From FEN-1297 sp963710735 (lineage in GTDB: Bacteria; Bacteroidota; Ignavibacteria; Ignavibacteriales; Ignavibacteriaceae): a stretch of DNA of 64,000 nt. Below the pieces are notes generated by a model. The model was not told the origin of the DNA, did no database searches, and saw only the letters and a list, made by a program, of their open reading frames with translations. Numbering within the stretch: the first letter of the stretch is position 1; every line of letters begins with the position of its first letter. The position numbers and the translations under genes were made by a program. The stretch covers positions 62,001 through 126,000 of the forward strand of contig CAVQBN010000004.1 of the NCBI GenBank assembly GCA_963710735.1. Direction: 5' to 3'. Shown in pieces: positions 9,295 through 18,483 of this stretch.

Positions 9295-10194
9295 TTAAAA
9301 TTTTAATCGAACCGAGAAGATATTTGCACTTCCCAGACCGTTGGAAAATGGCTGGAACGCATAATCTAATCCGAAATTACCCCACATTAAACCAAATCCG
9401 CCTGTAAAATTTTTAGCTTCGTATCCGGATTGATAACCGCCCCTTAATGCAATTAAATGATTGTATACAATTTCAACTCCCAAATCAACATGCATATTAT
9501 TTTCGGCAGTATATTTCTGTAATCCTGCACCTGCGGTTACGGAAAATTTATCATTATATAAATTGAAATTGTAAGCCGGTCCGATATTAAATTCAGTAGG
9601 TAATTTTGTTTTTTCATTTTTTAAAAGATTCATAGAACCTAAATTACTTAGCACCCCGGCAAAAGATAAACCATTTACAGGTGTTTTATAATTTAATCCG
9701 AAATCGAAACCCCAGCCTGTGGCCTCGTCCATATATAATCCTTCGTACAAATATTTTAACGAGACTCCAAATGCTAAATTATCATACACATTAAATCCGG
9801 TAGAAATACTTCCGGAAAAATAATTTGCATTAAAAGTTGATAGCGGTTCAGCTGAAGCGATCGTACGAATTTGTATATCACTAACGGAAGTTACATTAAC
9901 ACCCAGCGCTAAAGGCAGTCCCCACACCGTAGTTTTAACTCCCAATATTTCACTTCTTGTTCCCTGTATCCATTCATTATGCATTAATAAAATTTCATTC
10001 CCCGACTGATCAGCTAACCTTGCTGGATTATAATATAGAGAAGTAACATCATTTGAAACTTCTGCGCCTATATTACCCAAAGCAATATTTCTACCGCCAA
10101 AACCAAGTTTAAGGAAGGCCATACCGCTGTTGCCGGCTGATTGGGCAAATATTGTAGATAATGATAATAAAAAAAACAAAACTGATTTATACAT
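9295..10194 (-). CDS. PorV/PorQ-family outer-membrane protein
   Basis: A 299-residue predicted outer-membrane beta-barrel with a signal peptide (MYKSVLFFLLSLSTIFAQ). It has the family hallmark near the N-terminus: GMAFLKLGFGGRNIALGN followed by TSLYYNPARLA. Short alternating beta strands follow, ending in a terminal aromatic residue (IFSVRLKF), as in FadL-like barrels. In T9SS bacteria, PorV shuttles cargo from the translocon to the attachment complex and PorQ has a related role, and this family has many paralogs. It is the last gene of the operon transcribed from 18229, 23 bases after a second PorV-like gene. I cannot say which partner protein it serves. Confidence 0.85.
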   Translation of the reverse strand: MYKSVLFFLLSLSTIFAQSAGNSGMAFLKLGFGGRNIALGNIGAEVSNDVTSLYYNPARLADQSGNEILLMHNEWIQGTRSEILGVKTTVWGLPLALGVNVTSVSDIQIRTIASAEPLSTFNANYFSGSISTGFNVYDNLAFGVSLKYLYEGLYMDEATGWGFDFGLNYKTPVNGLSFAGVLSNLGSMNLLKNEKTKLPTEFNIGPAYNFNLYNDKFSVTAGAGLQKYTAENNMHVDLGVEIVYNHLIALRGGYQSGYEAKNFTGGFGLMWGNFGLDYAFQPFSNGLGSANIFSVRLKF

Positions 10195-10217
10195 AAAATT
10201 TTAATTCCAAATATTCA

Positions 10218-11219
10218 TTACTGAAAATTAACATTTACCCCGATAATATGCCTATCCTGAGGAGAATATTGTTCAATCACGAATGCGTAATCGACTCCGA
10301 TATTCACATTCCCAAATTTTTTAGCATATGAAAAACCCAGAGAAGGATTTGAAGTATAATCAAAATTACTCAAATTAAATTGATCAATACCTCCCCGGAT
10401 AAAAAGCCCGTCATAAATATTATACTCAATACCGGCTCTTATTATGTTAGTACCTGCATTACTATTCTCAAATTCTATATCTGTTATAATTTTATATTCC
10501 TTATTATAATAGCTGACACCGATTTTTTTTAGAATCGGGAAAGTTTCCGTTGATGTGGAACCTTGTTCTTGATATATCGGGGACGTATCCCATTTATACT
10601 TACTATTTAAATCGGAAATCATTAAAGAAAGATTCCATGCATCATTTATTTTATATAAAGCGCCTAGATCGAGACCGAGCTGTGTTGTTGAAATTTTATT
10701 ATAAAGTTTATAATAATAAAACTTGACTGAAATGCCTATTGCCAGTTTCCTGGAAAATCTGTTTGCTAATCCTAAAAAGAACTGGTTTTCCGAAGTTGAT
10801 AAGTCGCCTGTTTTATTGCCGTCATTATCCCTTCCATCTATTTTACTAACACCAGAGTTTATTAACCCGATACTAATTCCGGCACTTGACCTTGGTTCAT
10901 TAGATTTATCATTAGGGTCTTTTGAATAAAAATCAAAACGTCTTGTAAAATTTAAAAAATTTAATGAACGATCGAGAGATAAAATTGAATAAGAAGTTTG
11001 AAAAGAATTATTTTCCTGAAAAGCCGATAAAGCGGGATTGTAATATGAAACGAGATTTCCCTCAGTTACAGCAGACATTGCATTTCCCATTCCCATTCCA
11101 CGCGCACCGAAACCCATTCTTGAAAAAGCACCCGGCATACTGCTGATTTCAGTAAATTTCGGCTGTGCAAATAAAGCAGCAGATAAAATAAGAGCAAATA
11201 TGATAATAAGTTTTTTCAA
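10218..11219 (-). CDS. PorV/PorQ-family outer-membrane protein, second paralog
   Basis: A 333-residue predicted barrel with a signal peptide (MKKLIIIFALILSAALFAQ) and the same opening signature as its neighbour: GAFSRMGFGARGMGMGNAMS then NLVSYYNPALSAF. The remainder is beta-strand rich with an acidic loop around residues 88-98 and another at DGRDNDGNKTGD. It ends in a typical outer-membrane strand with terminal aromatic-type hydrophobicity (IIGVNVNFQ). It is divergent from the 9295-10194 protein outside the signature, so it is an old paralog rather than a recent duplicate. It starts 9 bases after the propeller/FlgD-like protein gene, so the three are probably translated from one message. Confidence 0.85.
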   Translation of the reverse strand: MKKLIIIFALILSAALFAQPKFTEISSMPGAFSRMGFGARGMGMGNAMSAVTEGNLVSYYNPALSAFQENNSFQTSYSILSLDRSLNFLNFTRRFDFYSKDPNDKSNEPRSSAGISIGLINSGVSKIDGRDNDGNKTGDLSTSENQFFLGLANRFSRKLAIGISVKFYYYKLYNKISTTQLGLDLGALYKINDAWNLSLMISDLNSKYKWDTSPIYQEQGSTSTETFPILKKIGVSYYNKEYKIITDIEFENSNAGTNIIRAGIEYNIYDGLFIRGGIDQFNLSNFDYTSNPSLGFSYAKKFGNVNIGVDYAFVIEQYSPQDRHIIGVNVNFQ

Positions 11220-11228
11220 ATAACCCTC

Positions 11229-12806
11229 TTAATGTATTACCAAAATTTTTCCGTAAATTGGGCTCTGTGACCCTGCATCAATCCTATAAAAATAAACTCC
11301 GTTGGGTACGGTTTTTCCATTAGCATCTTTTCCATCCCAATAATCGATAACTCCACCTGACTGATCAACAGAGTGTACTGTTCCGCGGGAAACATTTTGA
11401 ATTATTGTTCTCAAATAATGCATTCCAAAATCAAAAATTCTTATTGTAACGGGCTCACTTGCCCCCTTTATATCATATTTTATTTTTAGAATATCTGTAT
11501 TAGGATTAAATGGATTCGGATATGCGTAAGCATCACTGTTTGAAGCTAAAGGCTGAGAAGCAAAATAAAGTTTCCAAGTTCCACTCCACATTGAACCACT
11601 AATTTCATCGAGTCTTGCCAATCCTTCGCTGGATCCCAGCCAAACATAACTGCCCTGGAAATCTGCAGCGTAAAATGCTGTGGTATTCAAGGTAAGTCCT
11701 GTATTTTCATCAATAATAGAATTTGGTAAAATCCAATTAGCCCCATTATCCTTAGTTCTGAAAGCACCATCATCAGAAACAGCAATTATTTGATTATCGT
11801 TAAATCCAAAGTTGTGTACTTTCTCTCCGCTTAATGAAGTCTGCCAATTCGCACCGCCATCGCTTGAAAAACTTACAGCATAAAATTCATTTGCACCTTC
11901 GGCAGGCCATGTTGCAGCCCAAACAGTGTTGGTATATTTCTGATATCCCAATGCCACTACAAAGTTGCCGCTTATGGGGTTTGTTTCATTTGTATTTGTA
12001 TATTTTACCCAGCTGATTCCGTTGTCGGTTGATTTATTAATTCCATCAGCAGTACCGACATAAAGCGTTGAGTCATTTGCAGCAATAACTGAGAATACTC
12101 TATAATTTAAATTATTGTCAGAACAAAACTTGCCTGAGACAGGCTGCATGCAAAAGTGGAGTGTATCAGAAGGTTTTACTTCGTCTAAATAATCGGGAGG
12201 TAAAACAACCCGCTGCCAGGTCTTCCCCATATCGGTACTTTTTCTTAATCCTCCGGCGAATGTTGCAATCCAAATAGTGCCCGGCGTAAAGGCAATATCA
12301 TAAATCAAATTATTTATTGGAACAGTTACCGGCAGAGCTCTTAAATTATTATTTCCATAAGTCACAATAGTATCATTTTTATTATCAATTGGTTCGGGAA
12401 CAAAATTCCAGTTTTTCCCACCGTCGGAAGTATATCTCAAACCTCCGCCTCTTGACATAACTCCTTGCACAGTATTCGTGTCCGTTGCAGTTGCAGCCCA
12501 AAAAACTCCATTGTTATAACCGATCGCTGAAATACTTTCTGTCCCAAAAGTTTTATCATTGGTGAAATTAGTCCAACTGTTGCCATTGTCTGGTGAGTAG
12601 CTTACTCCCTGCCCTGTACCAATCCAAATTGTATCTCCAATTGTTATTATATCGCTTATACTGTTGCTGGAAATAGGAGAATTACCGGCAGGTTTATACA
12701 TCTTTTTATCCTGGCTTAGATAAAAGGAATTCGGTAAAAGCTGCGGGAAAGCCAAACCAGATAAAAGTATTATGAATAAAAATGAATAGATATATTTTAA
12801 TTTCAT
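11229..12806 (-). CDS. Secreted beta-propeller protein with FlgD-like C-terminal domain
   Basis: The 525-residue protein has a signal peptide (MKLKYIYSFLFIILLSGLAF) and a set of BNR/sortilin-like propeller blades with repeated S-x-D-x-G-x-x-W (YSPDNGNSWTNF, YTSDGGKNWNFV, KSTDMGKTWQRV, KSTDNGISWVKY, FSSDGGANWQTS, RTKDNGANWILP). The last 100 residues resemble the FlgD Ig-like/T9SS-related fold: AYPNPFNPNTDILKIKYDI, then WDGKDANGKTVPNGVYFYRI, ending GKILVIH rather than the basic tail typical of T9SS type A. It is therefore likely exported and outer-membrane attached or secreted. Its ATG overlaps the restored stop of the lipoprotein gene upstream, so the two are probably translationally coupled. 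Confidence 0.85.
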   Translation of the reverse strand: MKLKYIYSFLFIILLSGLAFPQLLPNSFYLSQDKKMYKPAGNSPISSNSISDIITIGDTIWIGTGQGVSYSPDNGNSWTNFTNDKTFGTESISAIGYNNGVFWAATATDTNTVQGVMSRGGGLRYTSDGGKNWNFVPEPIDNKNDTIVTYGNNNLRALPVTVPINNLIYDIAFTPGTIWIATFAGGLRKSTDMGKTWQRVVLPPDYLDEVKPSDTLHFCMQPVSGKFCSDNNLNYRVFSVIAANDSTLYVGTADGINKSTDNGISWVKYTNTNETNPISGNFVVALGYQKYTNTVWAATWPAEGANEFYAVSFSSDGGANWQTSLSGEKVHNFGFNDNQIIAVSDDGAFRTKDNGANWILPNSIIDENTGLTLNTTAFYAADFQGSYVWLGSSEGLARLDEISGSMWSGTWKLYFASQPLASNSDAYAYPNPFNPNTDILKIKYDIKGASEPVTIRIFDFGMHYLRTIIQNVSRGTVHSVDQSGGVIDYWDGKDANGKTVPNGVYFYRIDAGSQSPIYGKILVIH

Positions 12807-13616
12807 TTAACTATAATATTGTGAGTAATGATGTTACTTAGCAAACCGCTTTTATCTTTTGCCTGAAATTCGAATTTCCATGAACCTGTCGGCTGTGCAT
12901 TTGGTGCAAGGTAAGTTTGTTATAAGAATATATGCCGTCATCCGCTTTACTATCGCCAAAGTGAACACTGAAATCTCCATTATCCTGCAAGCGGAAAATA
13001 CTGATATGCCATTGTTGTTATTCACCAGAGAACCATCCGGTCTGAAACAATGGAAAGAAACAGATGAAATATCATTAAGTCCATTAGAATCGCTTGCTGT
13101 GACAGTAAAAATAAAAGATACTCCTAATGCAATTGAATCCGGCATAACCAGCTTAGATATAACCGGTGCTATATTCGCCTGGCCATTATCAAATATAAAT
13201 GAATGAACTGCAGCCAATTTTGTGTTTCCTGAAAGATCGGTTACGTAATATTTAATTTGATAAATTCCTTTGGTGTCGTAATGACTTAATGGAAATTTAT
13301 TTGAATAAGTATTATCATCTTTCACTGAATCTCCGGTTTGATCAATTTTGCCATTATCAAATAATTCAATTGACGAATTATTTAATTGAGTGCCGTCCGG
13401 GTTAAGAACATTTATAGATACATTTTTCACATTTACCGATGAGTTTAATGTAATATTAGCTGTCATTAAAGAATCGGAAGGCACGTAGGTAAACTGATCT
13501 GCCGTATTTACTCCAACCACCTGATAGCTCATTGGCTGAGTTTCGACGATATTATTAAAATCTTTTTTGCATCCCCCTAAAAGGATGGGTATCAATAACA
13601 AAATTATTTTTTTCAT
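12803..13616 (-). CDS. Lipoprotein with two Ig-like domains, split by two frameshifts
   Basis: It begins with a lipoprotein signal (MKKIILLLIPILLGGC, Cys16), so it should be lipid-anchored. Residues 30-150 form one Ig/cadherin-like domain with DNGKIDQTGDSVKDDNTYSN, and a second begins near residue 152 (APVISKLVMPDSI). After residue about 208 the frame is lost and stops at 12852. Shifting frame at about 12989 restores QDNGDFSVHFGDSKADDGIY, a clear repeat of the first domain. A second shift at about 12911 restores GSWKFEFQAKDKSG and a stop at 12803-12805 that overlaps the next ATG. Each shift is explained by loss of one base from a short run. The repaired length is 271 residues. Function unknown. 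Confidence 0.7.
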
Positions 13617-13675
13617 CTATATAAATATTTATTTTTCAGATACTTCCCTCAAGGTAAAAAAATATCTACTCATCA

Positions 13676-14687
13676 TTATTTACCTAAAGACACCATAAAA
13701 GGAGTTGGTGAAAATGAAATTATCAAAATTAAAAAGCTAATATAACCTAAAAATTTCCTTTTACCATCTAATTCACTATAATCAGGAACAACAGGATGTT
13801 TTAATTTAATAATAAAAAACAACAGCAATGCCCATAGCAGCCAGCCTACCCAGCCAAAAGTGGTGCTTAATTCAAATATTGATTCTGCCAGACCCAATAA
13901 TCCCAAAATCATTAAAACTATAAAAGATACTACTGCAATTTTATAATGGTTCTTCTCACCGAACATTGTGTACGCTATATGACCTCCATCTAATTGGCCT
14001 ACAGGTATCATATTCATTGCCGTAACAAATAAACCGAACCAGCCGACACATAAGTACGGATAATGATATATTTCAGACATCGGCGGAAAGAATTGAGAAC
14101 CGTGTATAAAAATTAATTTGAAGAATGAAAAAAGCAACGTATTTCCAAAAGCAAGATCGATCGCGTCTTTTCCATATTCTGGAGAAAAATAATTAGGATG
14201 AATAGAAAGCAGGTAATCAATTCCCGGTACATGAGTGAAACCATAAACTAAGACTATCAAACACGCAACAAATCCTGCTAAAGGCCCGGCAATACCAATA
14301 TCGAACATTGCATTTTTAGAATAGATAGGAGACTTGGTTTTAATAACAGCACCCATTGTACCGAAATTTAAAAACATTGGTATTGGCGGAAATGGTATAT
14401 AAAATGGAAATGTCGCTTTAATCTTATGATATTGTGCTGCAAAATAATGTCCGAATTCATGACATGAAATAATAAACATGATTGAAATTGAATAAGGTAA
14501 TCCTTTCAAAAGAAATGATATTTGATAAGGACCGGGTAAACCGCTTATCCATTGTGCGCCGGCAATTGTGGTTGTAATAAAAGTCAGGATAAAGAGTGAT
14601 AAATGAAGAATATAATTTTTCTTTTCCTTTTTGGGAGACTTCTATTCTTTCCGGTTCCGGAAATATGTCGTTATAATAATCAGACAT
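13676..14687 (-). CDS. Site-2 protease family M50 metalloprotease, one frameshift
   Basis: An intramembrane zinc protease. The active site SCHEFGHYFAAQ (HExxH) is followed by NFGTMGAVIKTKSPI and DIGIAGPLAGFVA, and the third metal ligand lies in GQLDGGHIAYTMFGE. Several membrane helices surround these motifs, as in S2P/EGY-like proteases. The N-terminal part, MSDYYNDIFPEPERIEV, lies in a different frame starting at 14687. The frames join at the run of five T at 14616-14620 (one extra base), after which NYILHLSLFILTF and a helix lead into GLPYSISIMF. Repaired length is about 336 residues. An internal start near 14509 would give a 277-residue protein lacking the first helix. The start sits one base after the DUF1207 gene's stop, so an operon is likely. 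Confidence 0.8.
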
Positions 14688-14688
14688 T

Positions 14689-15519
14689 TTATAAATCTAA
14701 ATTGATTCCAATTGTGGCGTAATGTTCACTTAAATAATAAAACAGGCCGTGTATGCTTTTCCCGGAATAATATGCAAAAACCAGACTAAACCCATTTGAA
14801 TCATATTTACCAAACTTAATTCCGGCTTTAAAAATGTTATTACCAAAATATTTATCGATCCGGCTAATTTTAAAATCATCAGCAAAAAACGGGGAGATAT
14901 TTTTTGAAATAAGCGAGGGGAAATAATAATCAAAACCTATCTGGTAAATCCCCTTTCCAATCGTATTAGGTATAACGTGAAATAAATATGTTAGGCCGGC
15001 ATACATTCTAAAACTATCAATCTTGTAAAATGGGAACAGTTCCACAAATTCCCGGCTGTAAACAAAAGGGATTAAATTTTCTCTCCAGGTATTAGAAGCG
15101 CCGTCATATCTTCCGTCAACTAAATGAGCGCTGATATGACTTAGCCTAAAACGAAAACCGTACTGAATATTATCCTTAATTATTTTGTAGCCGCTGTTAA
15201 CTCCAAAAAAATAATCGATTGTTTCAACCGGGAAACGAAAATTATTTTCACTTCTTAAACGCGTGAAAGTAAAAAGATCCGCTCCAAAAGATAAAACCGA
15301 ATTACCTGATTCTATCCGGTAAATATCCTGGGATGAGCCTATATCAAGCCTCAATTTTTTCTGATTCAGCAAATAAGAAGCTCCTGACCTAGCTTCCAAT
15401 AAATTTGCCGTAAAAGGCTGAATATTTAATTTTGAGGGGAACCATTCCTCTTTAGTTTGTGCATGATTAAAATTGGTTAATAATATCAGCGCTAGAATAA
15501 TGAGTGTAAGATTCCGCAT
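14689..15519 (-). CDS. DUF1207 family exported protein
   Basis: A 276-residue protein with a signal peptide (MRNLTLIILALILLTNFNHA). The mature protein opens with EEWFPSKLNIQPFTANLLEA, which fits the DUF1207 family, and continues as a beta-strand-rich protein with many aromatic residues, ending with the strand ATIGINLDL. This pattern suggests an outer-membrane barrel-like protein, but no function is established for the family as far as I know. Its ATG at 15519 follows directly on the stop codon of the radical SAM gene, and it is followed one base later by the M50 protease start, so translation is probably coupled across the three genes. Confidence 0.8.
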   Translation of the reverse strand: MRNLTLIILALILLTNFNHAQTKEEWFPSKLNIQPFTANLLEARSGASYLLNQKKLRLDIGSSQDIYRIESGNSVLSFGADLFTFTRLRSENNFRFPVETIDYFFGVNSGYKIIKDNIQYGFRFRLSHISAHLVDGRYDGASNTWRENLIPFVYSREFVELFPFYKIDSFRMYAGLTYLFHVIPNTIGKGIYQIGFDYYFPSLISKNISPFFADDFKISRIDKYFGNNIFKAGIKFGKYDSNGFSLVFAYYSGKSIHGLFYYLSEHYATIGINLDL

Positions 15520-16536
15520 TTAATTTGATTCCGTTTTTGATAGTAGTTTCTTCTTAATTTTTTGTTTAACCAGTTTGTTATATCCATACCTGAATTTAGA
15601 ACGCAGACTTGATATTGCGTAAGCATTTGTTGGGAAAGCAAATGATGGTTCGAAATAACAATTAACCGTACACCCCTGGCAAAATTCAAATTTCCCTTCC
15701 ATCTTTTTAAAATATTTAATTTTTTCCGAATTACGTATTTCCTTTATCGGTTTATCGATTGGGATTTTTTCATTTCCAAAATGATAGCAAGGCAAAATAA
15801 TTTCGTTGTCGGGCGAAATAACAATTACCCGGGAAACCGCTTTACATAACGGATTATTAATGTTATTACCTCCGCTCCTTCTTAACTTGAGGTAAGCATT
15901 ATTCATATAGATGTCAGATTTTCCTTCAGCATATTCTTCGATAAAATCTATTGCCTCATTTGACAAACCAGGATTTCCGAAATAAGAAAAGACAGGATTT
16001 ACAATTAAAACCAAATCGTGTTTGGCAGCTATTTCATGCATCCTTGGTAATTTTTTATAAGTATTATTTGTAACCGTAAATAAAATATCCGGGAACTCAC
16101 CGAGAGATTTTGCAATATCAATACTTTTGATAACATGATCGTAACAATCTACTTTTCTTATTTGATTATGTTCTTCCGCATCGGGCGAATCCAAAGAGAA
16201 ATGTAAAAGGTTAATATTTCCCGCAAATTTTTCAGCGAACTTCGGATATAACAATGCATTTGTAGTTATGCTTGTCTGCATATTTAATTTTTTGGCATAC
16301 TCTGCCATCAAATGAATATCTTTATGAAGCAGCGGTTCACCGCCCGTTAGGTCGATAAATCTTACTCCGATATCAGATAACTGCCTTACATTGGTAATAA
16401 AATCTTCAAGTTTGGCATATGGGCTGTTCTTAAAATTTTCATGAGAACCAAAATGACAAAACTCGCAGTAAGCGTTGCATCTGTATGTTACATAATAATT
16501 ACATAAGAGAAGCATTAGTATTCTCTTCCCTTCCAC
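15520..16536 (-). CDS. Radical SAM enzyme with SPASM-like C-terminal cysteines
   Basis: The [4Fe-4S]/SAM motif CNAYCEFC (CxxxCxxC) is near residue 20. The radical SAM barrel markers DLTGGEPLLH and SITTNALLYPKF follow. A late cysteine group (NPLCKAVSR, LPCYHFG, then FCQGCTVNCYFEPS) suggests an auxiliary cluster of SPASM/twitch type. Substrate unknown. Two starts are possible: 16536, which overlaps the GT2 gene by 22 bases, or the internal ATG at 16515, which overlaps the GT2 stop as TAATG and has a GGAAGGGAAGAG stretch upstream. I favour 16515, giving about 331 residues. Its place between a polysaccharide deacetylase/GT2 pair and exported proteins suggests envelope-molecule modification. Confidence 0.87.
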   Translation of the reverse strand: MEGKRILMLLLCNYYVTYRCNAYCEFCHFGSHENFKNSPYAKLEDFITNVRQLSDIGVRFIDLTGGEPLLHKDIHLMAEYAKKLNMQTSITTNALLYPKFAEKFAGNINLLHFSLDSPDAEEHNQIRKVDCYDHVIKSIDIAKSLGEFPDILFTVTNNTYKKLPRMHEIAAKHDLVLIVNPVFSYFGNPGLSNEAIDFIEEYAEGKSDIYMNNAYLKLRRSGGNNINNPLCKAVSRVIVISPDNEIILPCYHFGNEKIPIDKPIKEIRNSEKIKYFKKMEGKFEFCQGCTVNCYFEPSFAFPTNAYAISSLRSKFRYGYNKLVKQKIKKKLLSKTESN

Positions 16537-17606
16537 TTAACCTTGCGGCTGGCAGCTAATACAAAAGGAATAGCTATAACGTAAAGGGTATAATAAATTT
16601 GAAAGTATAAAAAATATTTCAGATTCTTTGAGATACCGAGTTGTTTATGTACCGGGTATAATACAAAAAAATCAATAGTTATTTTAAAGACCGCCAAATA
16701 TAACCATACCGGTGAGAAAAATAAAGGAGTTAAAAAAATACCAAGGTTAGTTAGAAAACCCCACGCCATTACAATATATCCTCTAAATGGGACTCCAAGT
16801 CCGCCAACAGACCATCTTTTTTTTTGATTATATAGACTTTTAAAATTCGAACAAGGTTTTGATGTAATTAATGTGTCGGGATCGAGCGGCAAAATAATCT
16901 TGTATTTCCCAAGCTTATATATTGAAAATAAAAGGTTAAAATCTTCTGTTACACTGAAGGGTAAATTTTCATATCCGCCTACTTCCTGATAAGCTTTTTT
17001 TCTGTAGGACATATTGTTGCCGATACAGCTTATCGGCTTTTTTAAATTTATTGTGCCGGAAGCTACAGTTAATAAATAAATAAAATCGATTGCCTGCATT
17101 CCGCTGAATCCGTTAAAAGTCGTCTGGGTAGTAAATCCGTTTACCGCACCTATATCTTTTTGATAATAAGAGACAACAGTCATTGCCCATAATGGATGAA
17201 CCTGGCAATCTGCATCTGTTGTTAAAATAATTTCACCCTTGGCAAGCTCAATTGCATTGGCCAATGCATTTGTTTTCCCCTTAAGCATCCCGATTTCTTT
17301 TTTTGTAATAATTTTTTTGAATTTCATTTTACCGGCAATAAAGTCATCAATTATTTTACCGGTTGAATCGGTAGATTTATCATCGACTAAAATTATTTCT
17401 AACTTCCCTTCCGGATATTTAAGATTCTCCAACGATTCCATACAATTCAAAATATTTTCTTCTTCATTTCGGGCGGCAACAATAACAGTTGCAGTCGGTA
17501 ATTCTTCGTCTTTTAATTTAGGAAATTTTTTTGCAGCCCCTATAACAAACATTACCGATTGAATAAAATAACCGCTTAAAACTATCAGAAAAATTATCTC
17601 AAACAT
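16515..17606 (-). CDS. Glycosyltransferase family 2, processive membrane type
   Basis: A 363-residue inner-membrane glycosyltransferase. One N-terminal helix precedes a GT-A domain with ATVIVAARNEEENIL, EIILVDDKSTDSTGKI (the nucleotide-binding aspartates), EIILTTDADCQVH (DxD-type) and the processivity motif QKKRWSVGG (Q/RxxRW). Three C-terminal helices follow. This is the layout of BcsA/IcaA/NodC-like synthases that polymerise and extrude polysaccharide, though it is shorter than cellulose synthase. It overlaps the upstream NodB-type deacetylase gene by 13 bases. A synthase plus deacetylase pair is what poly-N-acetylglucosamine-like export systems use, but the sugar here is not known. Confidence 0.92.
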   Translation of the reverse strand: MFEIIFLIVLSGYFIQSVMFVIGAAKKFPKLKDEELPTATVIVAARNEEENILNCMESLENLKYPEGKLEIILVDDKSTDSTGKIIDDFIAGKMKFKKIITKKEIGMLKGKTNALANAIELAKGEIILTTDADCQVHPLWAMTVVSYYQKDIGAVNGFTTQTTFNGFSGMQAIDFIYLLTVASGTINLKKPISCIGNNMSYRKKAYQEVGGYENLPFSVTEDFNLLFSIYKLGKYKIILPLDPDTLITSKPCSNFKSLYNQKKRWSVGGLGVPFRGYIVMAWGFLTNLGIFLTPLFFSPVWLYLAVFKITIDFFVLYPVHKQLGISKNLKYFLYFQIYYTLYVIAIPFVLAASRKVKWKGREY

Positions 17607-18229
17607 TCAGAAGGTTCTCCAATATAGAAATTATTTTCATTAACTTTTTCTATAATAAATTTTAAGGAATCAATTATTATTTCTTTGGTTTTCAGACTAT
17701 CATGCAGAACAATTATAGAGTTAGACCGCATATATTTACTTATTCCAAATTTAACAAGATTTATATCATTTTTATAATCTCTGGTTAGCAAAGACCACAT
17801 CACTGGTTTTAAATTTGCTTTATTTATTTGTTTGACAGCAGAATTATTAAATCTTCCATGAGGTGGACGAAAATATTGGACATCGTAATTATATTTTCTT
17901 TTTAGAAAATTATTAAATTTAGATATTTCATCATACACTTCCTCTTTACCTAACCTTGTTAACCTTTTATGATTAAAAGTATGATTTCCTATTTTGTGCC
18001 CTTCTGAAATAATTTCACTAAACAGGCCCGGGTTTTTCATTAAATTATTTCCAACACAAAAGAACAATGCTTTAATATTTTTTTGATTTAAAAATTTTAA
18101 TATTTGAGGTGTTACTTCCGGAATGGGCCCGTCATCAAAGGTCAATAATATTTGATTATTATGTGTATTCCATTGAAAGACATTAAATATTTTTTTTACA
18201 ATTTCCGGCGGATCAAATAAATATTTCAT
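17594..18229 (-). CDS. Polysaccharide deacetylase (NodB homology domain)
   Basis: The 211-residue protein is essentially one CE4 domain. Motif 1 LLTFDDGPIPEVTP is near residue 28, motif 2 HTFNHKRL near 82 (metal-binding HxxxH), motif 3 YFRPPHGRFN near 118, and the catalytic histidine is in IIVLHDS near 173. It has no obvious signal peptide, so it may be cytoplasmic or act with the neighbouring membrane synthase. It is the first gene of the nine-gene operon and overlaps the GT2 gene by 13 bases. It probably N-deacetylates the sugar chain made by that GT2. A peptidoglycan substrate cannot be excluded. Confidence 0.92.
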   Translation of the reverse strand: MKYLFDPPEIVKKIFNVFQWNTHNNQILLTFDDGPIPEVTPQILKFLNQKNIKALFFCVGNNLMKNPGLFSEIISEGHKIGNHTFNHKRLTRLGKEEVYDEISKFNNFLKRKYNYDVQYFRPPHGRFNNSAVKQINKANLKPVMWSLLTRDYKNDINLVKFGISKYMRSNSIIVLHDSLKTKEIIIDSLKFIIEKVNENNFYIGEPSECLR

Positions 18230-18483
18230 TAAGCTCTTATAACTCCAGGCAATATAAATTTTATACCTATTTTAATAATTATTCCACTATACATATAATC
18301 TATTACACATTTTCAGTAATCCAGGAATTTATAAAACCAGCTCATTTAATTTATAAAAGGATTGTAAATAATAATTTAATTTAACAATTATAAATTTAAG
18401 TTTTTATTTATAATAATTATTGTAAAACAATTGTTAATTTTGTGATTCAATTTGCAAATATTCTATAAAAATATTTATAAGGC

